A DNA stretch of 64,000 bases from contig JANUWI010000002.1 of assembly GCA_025504975.1 (NCBI GenBank), positions 2,542,001 through 2,606,000 of the forward strand, written 5' to 3'. The DNA comes from Plenodomus lindquistii. Lineage: Eukaryota > Ascomycota > Dothideomycetes > Pleosporales > Leptosphaeriaceae. The translations under genes and the position numbers were made by a program. Below the pieces are notes generated by a model. That model ran no database searches. It saw nothing but the letters and a program-made list of their open reading frames with translations, and was not told the DNA's origin. Below, piece after piece: positions 34,912-46,608 of the stretch (positions within the stretch are counted from its first letter, which is position 1; each line of letters opens with the position of its first letter).

Positions 34912-35691
34912 GGCTTGAGGGTGTCAGATGAAGGTTCGACGTCAAAAAACTGTCGGCGATGAGGATCCCGTAGCGTGAGAGCTTTATTATACTATGGGAA
35001 GCGGGGTAGACTAAAGACCGGTAGGTAGTTGCGCTTATGTTTGAGGCCCCCAACGTGACGCCACACATGTACCAGTCGCAAGTACAGCCAGAGCCGTCCA
35101 CAGAATCTTAAACTAGCACTTTGCATGCAGAACTCGATGCAGCAGCGTATCAATATCTTGCAATTTCTTTTCTTCACCTTCATCAATATTCGTCCGCGAC
35201 TGCAATATATCATGAAAGAGGAGGGTGGGTGACTTCGAGTCTGACAATGTGCTCTCAGACGGACTCTTGGCCACCAGCTGTCCCCATTAGTTACAGATGC
35301 CGCAAGCCAACTCCCATTGTCTCCGTCTGACTGCAGAAATGAAGCATCGAGACTTCACGACCGAAGCTGCGTATCCACATCAGATAAAACACCGTTATTC
35401 CTTTACGCGTGGGTCTTGCTCTCATGTAGGCCATGTGTCGGGTAGAAAGCTGAGTCTCCATGGCAAGCGAGTATGACTAAAGTTTTATCATTACAGCTAC
35501 ACTCGCAACCCAGAGTGGGAACGATAACGTGAAACGAAACGCGGCAGCGGCAGATGGTACAGACTGAGTCCTAGCTATCGGTTTTGCCAAAGGTTACGTT
35601 TATTCTCTCAACAAGTGGCGGTACTGGGGACCAGAGAGCAAGAAGACAAAACCGGCGACAATCTCGCCACACAAGCAGCTGGGCCGATTAA
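34912..35691. other. Intergenic
   Basis: Promoter side of the dehydrogenase pseudogene. No supported gene. Confidence 0.35.
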
Positions 35692-35959
35692 GCAAGTAAG
35701 GTTGGTACGGATTCCAAGGTCAAGCCCAACAACCAGTATGATATTTCAATCGTACATGCCAAGATCTGGGCAATGCATCGGGATCCATTGGGAAAGATTC
35801 TCATCTTCATTAGGAAACATGATGCGGCGTACGTATGCTTATCGACTGCGTCCATTGATGACCCAAAGAAATGCTTTTGCTGACTGCAGAGCAACGCGGG
35901 CGGGGAAGCTGCCTGTAGAGCTTATGAAGTGGGTCGTTCAGTCAGTAACGCGTGGCTAA
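35692..35959 (+). CDS. Possible 3' exons of an unknown gene
   Basis: A frame open from 35692 (KVGTDSKVKPNNQYDISIVH...) can be joined over a well-formed 61-nt intron (35829-35889, GTACGT...TGCAG with CTGAC). The second exon encodes ATRAGKLPVELMKWVVQ and stops at 35957. No start codon or upstream exon was found. The ending has the look of the LPxEL motif of fungal F-box-like proteins, but too little is present to call it. Confidence 0.25.
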
Positions 35960-36794
35960 GCCCTAACACAAGCAGCAGCGTCAATAGCTTGGACAATTAC
36001 AACAATGATGAGTGCTCAGGCGCACGTCAATTCGACGAACTGAATTTTAGAATGTATTCAGCTGACACGTGAGCAAATGCAGGCTCTCGACAGGCTGGAG
36101 GTGGAAGGTGCATAAGTCCCAGCCTCATGCGCAACAACTGATGGTAGGTAGGGGTAGGTGGTTACGGCTCGAGCTGAGCGACCCGCGTCTCACCAATCTT
36201 CACCTGTCAGGTGAGAAGAACGACAACGATGACATGAAGTTAGACCAAGATTGGCTCAGATTCGTCCGCGTCGCTTCGTACGTCCGATAGAACAGTTGTA
36301 AATTGCGTCTCTCATATCTCGAAGTGCTGAAGACATGCGTGTCGCAATTCATGTGTGCTTGAAGCTAGTTAATGAAGCTGATAAAGACTTAGCGCTCGCT
36401 AGATACAGTGAGTGACATGTGAAAACCTTGCAAGTGCTGAAAGGATGGCGCACTTATGTCCTGACAACGCCCTGAGATTATCTAATGCAGTGCTGAATCT
36501 GCGAGAAGGATAAATGCATAAGATCGATACTGTAGACATATGTCAAAATGGAAATGTGAGAGAAGCGGATTGAATCAAGTGTTGGTTACTTAGCGCATTG
36601 TGCCGGTGCTACGGGCTATTGTTTCTGAGGTGTGACTTATTGACTGGATTCTGTCGGGCGAAGCATTGTGTTCGTCGCCCCACTTCGACGTTCGCTTGTG
36701 CAATTTTGAACCAAGATCCCGAAGTTTGCAAAACATATATTTTGACACGATCATTATTATTCTATTACACCTTCTCTCATCAAAGAAACAGTGA
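35960..36794. other. Intergenic
   Basis: Nothing supported apart from possible upstream elements of the tRNA gene. Confidence 0.35.
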
Positions 36795-36866
36795 AGCTGA
36801 ATGGCGCAGCGGAAGCGCGCCGGGCTCATAACCCGGAGGACGCACGATCGAAACGTGCTTCAGCTA
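36795..36866 (+). tRNA. Initiator tRNA-Met (CAT)
   Basis: 72 nt folding into a standard cloverleaf with no intron. The acceptor stem pairs AGCTGAA with TTCAGCT. The D-arm is GGCGCAGCGGAAGCGCGCC-like. The anticodon stem is CGGG/CCCG with loop CTCATAA, typical of eukaryotic initiators. The T-arm has ATCGAAAC (lacking TTCG-type TpsiC), also an initiator feature. A discriminator A follows. Confidence 0.95.
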
Positions 36867-37426
36867 GATTTCTCTTTTTGCATTTTCGTTGCTCTAGCAT
36901 TGCGGCATGAACGCGGGCGGTAACCTGTTTTTTTCCAGACGTGGTAACGACATACCAATGCTTCAAGCAAATTTGATTAAGCTCTTTAATGCATACAACA
37001 TAACAATGTTAGCTGTTGTTATAAGGATAGCACACGAAGGTAGCAGCACAAGTCTTTAGTACCATCTGAAGATAATCTTCGTGTACAGCAGAGTATACAG
37101 CTACATGTCTAGACCGCTTTAAAGGTCTTGCGATATACTGTAGAGATTACAATGATTCCTGACCTACTGTATTGTACGCTAACTTGTGCCACTTATCACA
37201 TGATGGAACGATAATACTAGCTGTACTGTCAATCATTTTCCACTCTCCGCACTGTATCGCCTTTCTATTTAGAGTCGTTAAAATTCAAAGAGGATCTGTT
37301 GTGTAGCGATCGTTGACTTAGCCCTATCAACTTTTCAATTGGTGCTCGCCTGGCCAAAGCCTTGCGCACATCTCTTACCTGCCACTTGACATTAAACAAT
37401 GAAATTAGCAAGCAAAAAGAGGAATC

Positions 37427-37497
37427 TAGCTGAAGAACGTTTTGATCGTGGGTCCTCCGGGTTATGAGCCCGGCGCGCCCTATCTGCTCTCCTTCTA
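37427..37497 (-). pseudogene. Degenerate initiator tRNA-Met copy
   Basis: On the minus strand the anticodon arm is preserved (GCGCGCCGGGCTCATAACCC), but the 5' acceptor half and the T-stem carry mismatches. The 3' acceptor TTCAGCT and the flanking TAGATT(T/C)CTCTTTTTGC are shared with the true gene. This is therefore an inverted segmental copy, not convergence. It is not expected to fold as a functional tRNA. Confidence 0.75.
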
Positions 37498-38164
37498 ACA
37501 TCTTCTCCGGTTGTGCGAGAGGCACTGTGGGCTATGCAGACGCGTCAGCCGCATGATTTTCAAGTATGTGACATTTGCGAAACTTACCTAAGACTTTGAA
37601 CAACTCACTCAAGCCAGGGAAGCTCTCGCTGGACCAAACTAAATCGAGGGTCAAGGGATTGAAACTTGTGCCCGAGGTCAGTTTTGACGAAATGAAAACG
37701 TGCCCTCTCACCCCTGCCTTCCTGTATCTTTAAATTGACTATTTCCCCGTCGACATATAACAGCCAGTACCCTATGAGTGCCTAGACAAAGTATAAGATA
37801 TCACGCAACGGGCATAGCGTCTTTTACTTTTTTGACAGGTCTCTGACATAGCGAAAGGACAAAGATATTAATCTTATAGTGTACTGAGATGGAAACAAGC
37901 CGATTCCGGATAGCAAGAGCACCTCCATCAACATGTTAAGAGTATATGGCTTCGGTTTCTGGCTCCTCAATGGAGTTTCAATTGTCCCACACGGCTTTCC
38001 GCCGGTTACTGCTGTCAGCTTCTGTCTTCAGCAGTGTCTGCCAAACGCCATGCAATTTTCTCGAGTGAGAAAGCCTGACGCCCTCCGGTGAAGGGCGAGG
38101 CAGTCCAGAACCTTGTCTGGCTTTGTACCGGGGTACAGCGTGAGATATGTCATCGTTCTCATGT

Positions 38165-38190
38165 CCTTCCTCCTCCTCCTCCTCCTCCTC
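38165..38190 (+). repeat. TCC trinucleotide microsatellite
   Basis: Eight or so TCC units. On the minus strand this would encode poly-Glu in a short ORF, but no gene is supported there. Confidence 0.8.
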
Positions 38191-38526
38191 GTCTCCTTCG
38201 TCCTGTTCTTCGTCCTCTCCGTGTTCTGTTTGAGTTATGCAAACGCTCAGCGATAAGCAAAGCATGCAAAACTAGATCATATATCACCTTTCTGCGATCA
38301 TCGCTCGAATGGTGATTTCGTGGGTGAGCCTGTCGTGACATGGAGCCCTGGAGGCTGCCGCCACGCTAGCGCCTTGGCTGGTAAACAGAAACCACACCGA
38401 TAAGTCTTGCACCTGCAACTCGGCTGTTATCCTTCTGCTAAACTCGAAACTCATCCACCTCCGGTAATTTTGCTTGCAACACACTCAAGAACTTTCGCTT
38501 ACTCGCGCGACAGATTATCACTGCAC

Positions 38527-39961
38527 ATGGCGCCCGGCTCCGCTATGCCGGGCGGCACCGCCACGAAAGAGAACGGTGACATCAAGTCCAAACTCAATGC
38601 CGCCCTGGAGCGTATCGCCGAGCTGGAGGCCCAGTTAGCTGCGTCCCAAGCTGAAATGCAAGGAAGTGGCATGACTGAAGTAGCCGGCCACACGCCAGAT
38701 GCCGAGACCCTGAAGTTTCTGAAAGAGCTATACGACAAAAACGAGGAACTGAGACACCATGAATCACTCATGACAGCGGCACAGTCCATCATGACAAGCG
38801 AAGGGACCCGAAAGAGTGCAGCGCCTGACCTGGAACAACTGAAGCTGATGCTCCAGGTAGCCCAGCAACTCGCCGCGAAGACTATGACATCCGACGTAGA
38901 CGCCATCGTCCAAGCGCCTCAGCAGACGCTGACGACTTCAGGGTTGAGAAAATTGCGTGCGGCCCATCTCGACAACATCAAGCGCACAGCGCAAGACATT
39001 TCTGAGGTGATGCGATCCGCACTCGGCGCAACCGACGAGATCTCCTGACGTCCGAGATGTACTTGACAAGCTGACTCTGAACTCCCGACTGAGTGGTGCC
39101 AGCACGACCAGGATGAGTCCTCGAGAGCTACTCAAGAGGGTGGCACGCACCAAGCTCCACGAGCCGACCATTATAGCCGAACAACAAGTGGTACCTGACA
39201 TTCTCGATCACGCGTACATGGTGTCGGATGATCCGAGTATCCCAGACATGGAGGCGGCAATGATGTTCCAAGTGCAGCTTCGTTCGGCTAGAGGGCGCGC
39301 CTTCAAGAACAACTTAGATCAAAAGAGGTCGACATGCCCGGCAAGATTCCTACTGACGCAGACATCGATCGATCTTCTGTTGGCCAGAACCCTGATGAAA
39401 CAGTGGACGCTTGAGGAAGTCTTCGAAAAAGGATTCCCAAGAGATCTCTTACGTCAATATTTTAAGCTTAATGATAGTGCTCTGGAAGAAGATCCTGAAG
39501 CCGAGGCCAGGTCCCTCACGAACTTGCAAGAGAAATTGTGCGATGAGATAAAGTGGATGCAGACCCGCGTACAGTAATCGATGGACGACAGCGATGGAGT
39601 TCGGCAGACTGTTTGTCGACAATACGACTTGACCGAAAAAGACATGCTGATGCTCAACGGCCCACTTATGCGGGTACTCATCATTCGCACGCGTCGCCAC
39701 GATAATCAGTGGACGCCCTCAACTGGCACTATCGATCGGCAACTGCTCTCCCTCGTTCTCGGCCGTCCCGTCGCCACCTTGGATATATCGAACCGCAGTG
39801 GGGAATCTTCGGAAGTCGTCGCTGCGCCGGTCCCAGTTCCCGTCGTTCGAATCGAGGAAGAGGAAGAGGATGGAGACTACATCAAAGATGAGGATGAAGG
39901 TGAAGGCTACATCAAAATGGAGGAAGAGGATGAACAATACATCAAAACGGGGGAAGAATAG
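38527..39961 (+). pseudogene. Unknown coiled-coil/acidic-tail gene interrupted by TAA
   Basis: Exon 1 is 38527-39006 (ATG in the context CACATGGCG). A 64-nt intron (39007-39070, GTGATG...CTTGACAAG) is phase 0 on both sides and joins it to exon 2, 39071-39961. Exon 2 is broken by TAA at 39575-39577, two codons before an ATG in the same frame. The N terminus has a coiled coil (ALERIAELEAQLAASQAEM). The middle is helical (TSIDLLLARTLMKQWTLEEV). After the TAA 127 codons remain open. They end in a tail with three YIK units separated by Glu/Asp runs (GDYIKDEDEGEGYIKMEEED). CAA-to-TAA at CpA would suit RIP leakage. The alternative is two adjacent genes, 38527-39577 and 39581-39961. No family recognised. 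Confidence 0.6.
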
Positions 39962-42278
39962 ATGGGGTTTTGCGAGGACGTAGTAGCCGTGTTTTGGTAC
40001 TAAGTAGCACGAGGAATTGGAAACTCAATATCGGGAACGTTGGATCAGGACAACTCGTTTCAGTACCGACGCTTCCCCATGCGGGCCTCACAGAAGCCCG
40101 GTATTGAGTCAATGGCAGGTTCAGTGGAGCTGAAGTCAGGCGTTGAAAATTGCCGATATCAATGGGCTCAGTCGCTGGTATCACGAAATCCGGTCGTGAA
40201 CTCTGCGGAAGCCAAGGGAATTAGTCGGTGGCAGCATGAAGATCAATCTCAGAATGTCGCCCAAAAGAATGCACGAGTCTTCCATAGGTTGAGCTGGGGC
40301 AGTGAATAGCCTCTCCTAATAATGAATGTCATTATGATGGATATCCCGTGAACACTATGCCGGCGCAGTAGCGAGGAATGTCATGGTGATCACACACATC
40401 TGGGCGCATCGGCCTATTAGGACAGTAGTATGCCGCAGAGCACCGTACCGAAACTAGACTTTATGCCAGAAAATCGGTAGCGCAGTGCATACCTGGAGCA
40501 GAAGGGAGTCAGAGAGACTGCCGGTAACAGAGCAACGCTTAGGTATGCTGCATAGCGTTTCCAGATTGACACAGATTTTCTTCCCACACCACGCACTCTT
40601 ATCGGTTCATCCCGAGATCCGCCATCTCTGCCCCGCTTGCAGCACCCAATTCATTCGCGAAATTGCGGCTCTCATCATCGTCGATCTTGTCATCGTCCAT
40701 GTTGTTGGCAGCGCCAGGTTGATCATCCAGCCAAGTATGTCCTGATATTTCGCCTTGATAGTACGCCCTGATCAATATCACATCGATGCCATCGTAGCTC
40801 ACCTCTAAGCTAATTTTCAGTCTGCAAATTGCCTAGCGATTAGGTCTTTAGAAAAGTAGTAATTTCTCTAGAACAAGTGATTAAGTAGCAGTTGTGCAAT
40901 AGAATAGAAAAATTCTTCGGCCTACTCTATTAGCTTTGGTTTGAGTTCACAAGCACTGCAGAACAAGTTAGTTAAAGCTGTGCAAAGGAGACAGCCGGGA
41001 GGGCTGTTATTGAATACCTACGTACCTTGAAGTATGTTCCCCGCTTACGAAATACAAAGGTTCGATTATTTTGATAGATGTAAGCCCATCGTGTCCAGAA
41101 GAAGCAGTCATGTGTCGTTCTGATTAGTGGTTGGAATTGATTCTTCTCGTCGGGGCACTGAAGTGATTGACTAGAGCCCGGTGACTATACATTTAGGCGG
41201 GCTGTAAACAGGTGGGTCAAAGATATATCCGGGCGGCTGTTAGAAAATCTACGGCTAGGCCTTTTTGTACGCTTGCACGCTAGCCAAGTTGTGTTTGTCT
41301 TATACCCACTCTAGGTTCACCTCGCCTTCTCATGGTATTCACCTCGCTTTTAATACCGGGGCCAGCAATACCTAAATTCCGTTTCCGGCTTAGGTTGTGC
41401 GATATCTTTCTCTCAACTGGGTGGTAGGAGGTTTGCCTCGTCGATGATACGAGTCAACATCGGTACAGTCGCATCGCCATACGGCACCATAATTCGTCGT
41501 TTTGGAATGGAACTTTGTTGTTAATAAGCACAGATGCAAATGTTTCGACTTTGTACTTCATCGCGCGAAACTTACGCGTTGACTAAATGATGCCGAAAAT
41601 GTCGTCGCCCATGATGAATCGTACACGATGCGCATCACTCTGCCCATGTCAGCATTATCCCGAATTGGATTCGTAGCATAACCCTTAGACGAAGTTGCCG
41701 ACTTTAGGCAGAACTCTTACGTGGCTTATCATGATCAGAATCATGTCGAATACAATAGTGAAGACGATAGATGATATCTCCCTGCAAGCTACTTCCAAAA
41801 CGACATCGGGATTGGAATCTGGCCATGCGACGAGGAGCAAAAAACATCCCATCGGTGCTAATGCTAGATACTGCCGTTCATGAATAGCCGAAGCCGATAT
41901 AACCTGCTGGAAAACAAGCGGTAGAATCGTCACGCAGATCGAGGTGCCAAAACCAGAACTCAAGATGACATGGAGAGAAAGAGACAAATCCATAGCCTGA
42001 CCCGAATCGTCTCAAATCGACCAGTTAGAAGAAACGAAACTCGAGAGCAAGATCCTTACCACCCGTTGATCTGGAGCGCGAAATGTGCCCTCAACCTCCT
42101 CTTCCAGCATGCTGTCCCAGTTCCCCTCGGCTTGAACGCAAAGGATGGTGTGGGGCCAAGTTCTAGTAGAAAAAAAAACGCCCGTAAACCCCCAAATATG
42201 TAGATGCCATGCAGAGCTTGAAGTAGTTCAAGCTTTCGATACTCCTGTGCTAGGGTTCGTTGGTTGTGTACGTTCTTC
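39962..42278. other. Gene-poor stretch with gene remnants
   Basis: No intact gene supported. On the minus strand around 41.44-41.65 kb there is exon-like sequence (RFIMGDDIFGI, a TAG, then across an intron PFQNDELWCRMAMRLYRC) that suggests a decayed gene end. Its intron 3' end is shared with 45.43-45.45 kb. A hydrophobic minus-strand ORF at 41685-41993 is not convincing. Confidence 0.4.
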
Positions 42279-43286
42279 TCATGGCGTCCTGGGTTGATCC
42301 TGCCCATGATTCTTCGCAGCGTGTCCGCGTCCAGGCTGGCTGAAATCTTCTCCGAGAGTACCGACATCTTCCGAAGTCTCGCCTTCCATCTCTGAATGAG
42401 GCCAAGCTTTTCCACGCTTAGTTCCATCTTCGTTGGTAGCCGTCGGGGTGACTTCCAATGTACCCGATGGTTCCATAGTGGTCGACAGCTCACCAGTGCT
42501 CTGGAAATGGACAAGAATTTCGTCAAGCTTCTCTCGGCTGCAGTCTGGTAGCGAAGTCGGAAATCCCAGGTCGGCTGCAACGGAGGTCAGGCTTGTCTGG
42601 ATCTGAAGCAACATAGCGGTACAAAATGCAGCGTAGCCGGTATCCCGACCTTGCTGACCGACTTCTTCATCTTTAAAGCTCATGCATCCTTGATCCTGAC
42701 TAGTTGTTGCCCGCTCTATGTCAGAGGCCTGCGCATGATGCTGAGTATCGATGAAACATTGTAAGACGCATAGGTTGGATCTGATGTTGTGATTTGGTCC
42801 TTGATGTTGGTGGACGTCAGCTTTTCGGCCGACTGTCAGAGGTTAGTAGACCAATCAAAGAACGATAGGTTGCTTTATGCAAGTTGAGCGGAGGACATAC
42901 CCCTCTTGAGATGCTAAAGGCTGATGCTTCGGTTGCCTTACTAGTGTTTGTGACGGCTCTTCAGATGTAGTGGTATGCGTTGGGATCAGAGGCGGGGGTG
43001 GATGCGGAGTTGCGCAAGCTGGCAAGCTTGACTCTATGATGGTGGACTATGCTGCATTCTGGTGTTCCGATGAGCCTAAGGTTTCTGCAATGGGAGAACT
43101 AGTTGGGTTGGTGATCTCGGCCACACGTGCTTGTATCAATGCTTCCATTTCTGGGTCGGGTATGTACTCAGGTTCCCAATCAGATGTGGTTGGAGAAGTA
43201 GTTGGCATGGGAACCCCAGCCAAACGTGCTTGTAATAGTGCTTCGAATTCCGGATCGAGTGTGAAATCGGATCCTGAATCCGACAT
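42279..43286 (-). pseudogene. Unknown gene with duplicated DPExEALxxAR motif, disrupted or mis-modelled
   Basis: The first ORF (43286-43047) is 79 codons and holds a tandem repeat, LDPEFEALLQARLAGVPMP and PDPEMEALIQARVAEITNP, in an acidic setting. The frame continues past TAG (43049-43047) for 48 Pro/Thr-rich codons to a canonical GTATGT donor at 42900. The next ORF (42832-42279, including MSFKDEEVGQQGRDTGYAAF) follows a CTGACAG acceptor, but with that intron the phases differ by one. Either a nonsense plus a frameshift mutation, or different splicing, must be assumed. The N-terminal motif recurs in the gene at 52197-53465. No known domain. Confidence 0.45.
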
Positions 43287-43995
43287 GATTGGGCCCTTGG
43301 ACGGCTTCTTGGCCTGGAGGTTACTGGCAGTAAAGCAGTTTCTGCTTCTGTCAGCGTGGGCGGCGTGCTGGGGGCGAGATGTAGAAAGTCGACAGGCTAC
43401 GTAGCCTTTGGCAGCTTTCTGCTGAGGTGATGGGGGCGGGAGGTGAGATTGAGGCGGACAAATAGTGGTGTGCCAGTGGTGCTTCGCCGGGATGAATGAT
43501 GAAGAGTCCGCACAAGGTGCTTGACAGAGGACGTAGTCGGTACGGTGGAGAGGACCTCGAGGTCAGAAGAAAAGGACTGCAACGATATCAATCACGAGAG
43601 CCGATGAGCCAGGTCTGCAGGCGCGAGGACAAGGTGAGGGAGTTCCAGGTTGTAATGGGTCATAGGGCTCACCACACTTCCTGATCGCCTCACCCTCCAT
43701 CAACTTGCGGTTTCGTTCCTCTTGCCCACCACTGTTCTTTCTTGACGACGATGCCTGAGATTATTGACGATGCCTAAGGGTTAAAGCTTGTACCAAGGCT
43801 TTGGGAATCACGCTGGTATCGCCCCCCCCCCCCTACAAACGCAGATCCTGCGATCAGGCACCGACCGCCACAATCCTTCCGTTCCACGGCCGCCATACCT
43901 TTTCCTTCTTACGCAGCTTCCACAAAACTTCCACGGCGCCGCACAGTCTCCACCCATATTGCCGCCGCATATCACCCAATCATACCGCCGCCACC
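43287..43995. other. Intergenic between divergent genes
   Basis: Short ORFs and a run of ten C at about 43.82 kb. This stretch is the likely 5' leader of the gene at 43996. Confidence 0.35.
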
Positions 43996-44718
43996 ATGGT
44001 TGGCCAGCCTGGTTGTAGGGCTCTGGACATGATGGGACGCCTCGGCTTGACGCGCCCAGCTGGCGGGCATGTCACGCAGAAGCAGCTTGACGAGTGGCAG
44101 ACCCGAACAGAAAAACTGTTTAGCGATAACGAGAGCGCTCAAGAAGAACTCGCCAAAAAGAATGCGCAGATCACCGCACAAGATGAAAAGACTGCAGCAC
44201 TGCAAGAGCGGATCGCGCAGCTCACAAGAGACAATGACGACGTGATCACATTGCAGGCGGACCTCGCGCGGCTGAGAAAACAAAACCAGGATCTCGCTAC
44301 GCAGGCCGCTCAGCTCACAAACCAAGCCAAAGAAATCACAACACTCAAGGCTGAGAATGCGGAGGAGCAGGACAGGCCGCTTTTTATGGCACTGGTACAA
44401 CGAGACCGTGTGCAACAAAAACACACCTTGTCAGTGCACGATCGTGCAATTGTCAATCTCGCTACAATTATGGCAGCCGACCGGGAGCATGAGAGATTCA
44501 CCAGTAAGCTCAGCGTCATGCAACGAACAGTTTTGCGGTGCGCCGAAGATTATCAAGCCATCTGGGTCGTCATTCGAGACATTGCAAATGAATTGTTGGC
44601 AGAAGGAATTCGCCTGTCAGAGCTGCATGATGAACCAATGACGGAAACCGCGCGCGAGGATGTCTACCGAAGCTGTGGACAAGCTATCGCCCGCCTCGCA
44701 ACGGTTGTGCGAGACTAG
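43996..44718 (+). CDS. Unknown coiled-coil protein
   Basis: Single exon, 241 aa. The ATG is chosen because it has an excellent context (GCCACCATGG); the frame is open 65 codons further upstream, but that part is Pro/His-rich. Residues about 40-125 form a continuous coiled coil with heptads such as LQERIAQLTRDNDDVITLQ and LARLRKQNQDLATQAAQL. The C-terminal half is helical without coil periodicity (VIRDIANELLAEGIRLSEL) and ends ARLATVVRD. No signal peptide, membrane segment or known domain. The arrangement, coil first and helical domain second, resembles the gene at 38527, but I see no sequence similarity. It appears intact. Confidence 0.6.
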   Translation: MVGQPGCRALDMMGRLGLTRPAGGHVTQKQLDEWQTRTEKLFSDNESAQEELAKKNAQITAQDEKTAALQERIAQLTRDNDDVITLQADLARLRKQNQDLATQAAQLTNQAKEITTLKAENAEEQDRPLFMALVQRDRVQQKHTLSVHDRAIVNLATIMAADREHERFTSKLSVMQRTVLRCAEDYQAIWVVIRDIANELLAEGIRLSELHDEPMTETAREDVYRSCGQAIARLATVVRD

Positions 44719-45398
44719 AGCCATGCTGGGAGGGATTATGGTTTGGACGTTCCCGACCGATTTGACTGGAGCGATGCCTTGCTTGACATTGTCGATTGTG
44801 ACAAAGTGAAGCCAGTACAGGACGTGATAATGACTTCCCTACGATGAAGGAACGCTTGGATGATCTAGGATGGCATATTTGTACGCTGTAAGGTTGGGTA
44901 TGCGTCATGTCTTATGTACAGGAGTGCTGCTGTATACTCTACAGTATACCAAGAATCAGATGACAGAGTGTATATTTTGGCTTTTAGCTCTATGCTATAT
45001 CATAGCCATGCAAGTATTGGGTATATCCAGATTGTATGCTTCAAAATCGCGAACGAGTTTGTAATCAGTGTGCTAGCAGGAAAATGTTACTCGTGTGGAA
45101 AATGTATATGCATCCACAAGATTTCATGATATAGGTATAGTTTTCGAGAGAAATAAAAGATACTCATTCGGAATCATTTATCACGACAGAGTACGGTTTT
45201 ACTAGAGAGATAACACGTCTCTGCACCGCTTTCAGGGTTGGTAACCGCCTCTTAGTATGTAGGAAGTTGTACGAGTATGCAGTTTTATACTTCACAGTCC
45301 ATCGTGGACATGTTTGCAAGGCAATGCATCTCACTGTGCACTCCCGGGTGAAGTATGCTTTTCATAGCAGGGAAATTTCATCGCGTGGATGCATTGAA

Positions 45399-45980
45399 AC
45401 ATATCAGGTTCCGCCGTAATACAGGGATGGAACTTTGTTGTTGATAAGCAATAGTGCGAAATGTGTTATATTTTAGAGAATAACCTATCATTCCCATACG
45501 TACTTTCCCAGGGATCGACAACGCCGCGCCCGTCAAAGGCCATTTTGATGGCCTCGTTGTTCCAATACATGGGTCAGGGGCTTGCCAAATCATTCTCTCT
45601 GAGTTAGAGTAGTCTGAGCGCTTTCTCTTCAGTTTTGCGTGAGTCTGTGTATCGGATGTTGCTCGTGGTGCAGGAAGCACAGCAGATCTCTAATGCTTCT
45701 TGCGAATATTAGACGAATCCTCGGTTCCATTAACGCCTAGCGATAGTCGTTTTTTTTTTCGATAGATTGGTTGAAGAAGGTTACGTTGTTCAACGCATGA
45801 GATGTCGACTTTGCGGATATGGAATCTATCTCTATTCGAGTATGCTTCAGCCTCTTTGTGTCTGTGAGGCTTCGGCTGATCAACTTCTCAATCTGGTCAA
45901 CCGGAAGCGGTGCAGTCGGATCGAATCTACCCCCAGCGCCGAACACTCTCAAGGAAATGATCTCAGCCAAGACATGGTCA
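45399..45980 (-). pseudogene. Probable decayed multi-exon gene
   Basis: Pieces of coding-like sequence on the minus strand in different frames. One is FDPTAPLPVDQIEKLISRSL (about 45.86-45.92 kb). Another is KLKRKRSDYSNSERMIWQAP (about 45.6 kb). A third, WNNEAIKMAFDGRGVVDPWE, joins over an intron (GTACGT...AACAAAG, to about 45.43 kb) to IPSLYYGGT and a stop. Frameshifts separate the pieces. No family recognised. A short stretch over the last intron/exon border is repeated at 41507-41530. Confidence 0.35.
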
Positions 45981-46487
45981 CCTATCTAGGACCAATTGCA
46001 ACACGCCCAACATGTCCGGGTAGGAAGTGATGGCGGTCGGCCAGACCAACCAGACTGCCTTCCTTGACGGCGTGCTGACATGCAGACACGCCGACAGAAC
46101 TGACACCTCTATCCGTTGCGTCCTCGCCCTACTGCCATGATCATATCACAAAATGGGCGGAAAAGGCAGCGGTTTGAGTCCCTGTTGACTGAGTTGAGGA
46201 AGAATGCGCAAAAGGGGCAGGATAGAAGGAGAAACAGGGGCAGACGCAGAAAACGTTGGAAGGAGCTGGCCCATCAGCTCAGGCAGGATCGTGATTGGAC
46301 GCCTCCCGGAAGTCAGACATCATCCAGTTCTGATAACTCGATCCTGCACAGCACATTTTTGCGTACTGAGAGTCAGACCAGAGGTAGAGTATATTGAAAT
46401 CATGGGATAAGGCATGTTGTCGAGTCGATATCATGAGGTGGCGTGTGCTTGCCTTGCTATCTTGCTGCAGTCAGCACGTGGAAAGTA

Positions 46488-46608
46488 CCGCATTCGCTGC
46501 TCAAAGCCGGGTATAGCTAAAAGGGTTTATCTGGAGTGGCTAAAACGCAATGGTTGATACAGGCTCAAACCCCTGCTAGCTCTACCCGGCTTCCAGCAGT
46601 TAATACGG
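46488..46608. mobile_element. 121-bp MITE, family member 1
   Basis: Flanked by TA on both sides. Termini CCGCATTCGCTGCT and (reverse strand) CCGTATTAACTGCTG are followed by inverted GCCGGGTA.AGCTA...AGGG(G)TTT. No coding capacity. The ends match the element at 51838-52011. Confidence 0.7.

Noticed and set aside
36795..37500. CRISPR or phage-type repeat array
   Set aside because: No regularly spaced repeats anywhere in the window, and the genome is eukaryotic; repeats seen here are tRNA-derived or transposon-derived.
37978..38265. Poly-Glu ORF on the minus strand
   Set aside because: Produced by the TCC microsatellite; no other coding support.
38970..39050. Frameshift between the two first parts of the 38.5-kb gene
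   Set aside because: A 64-nt intron with a GT donor, CTGAC and an AG acceptor joins the parts in phase, so no frameshift is needed.
41685..41993. Hydrophobic 102-codon minus-strand ORF
   Set aside because: Possible membrane segments, but no start context, family motif or splice partner; neighbouring remnants use a different frame.
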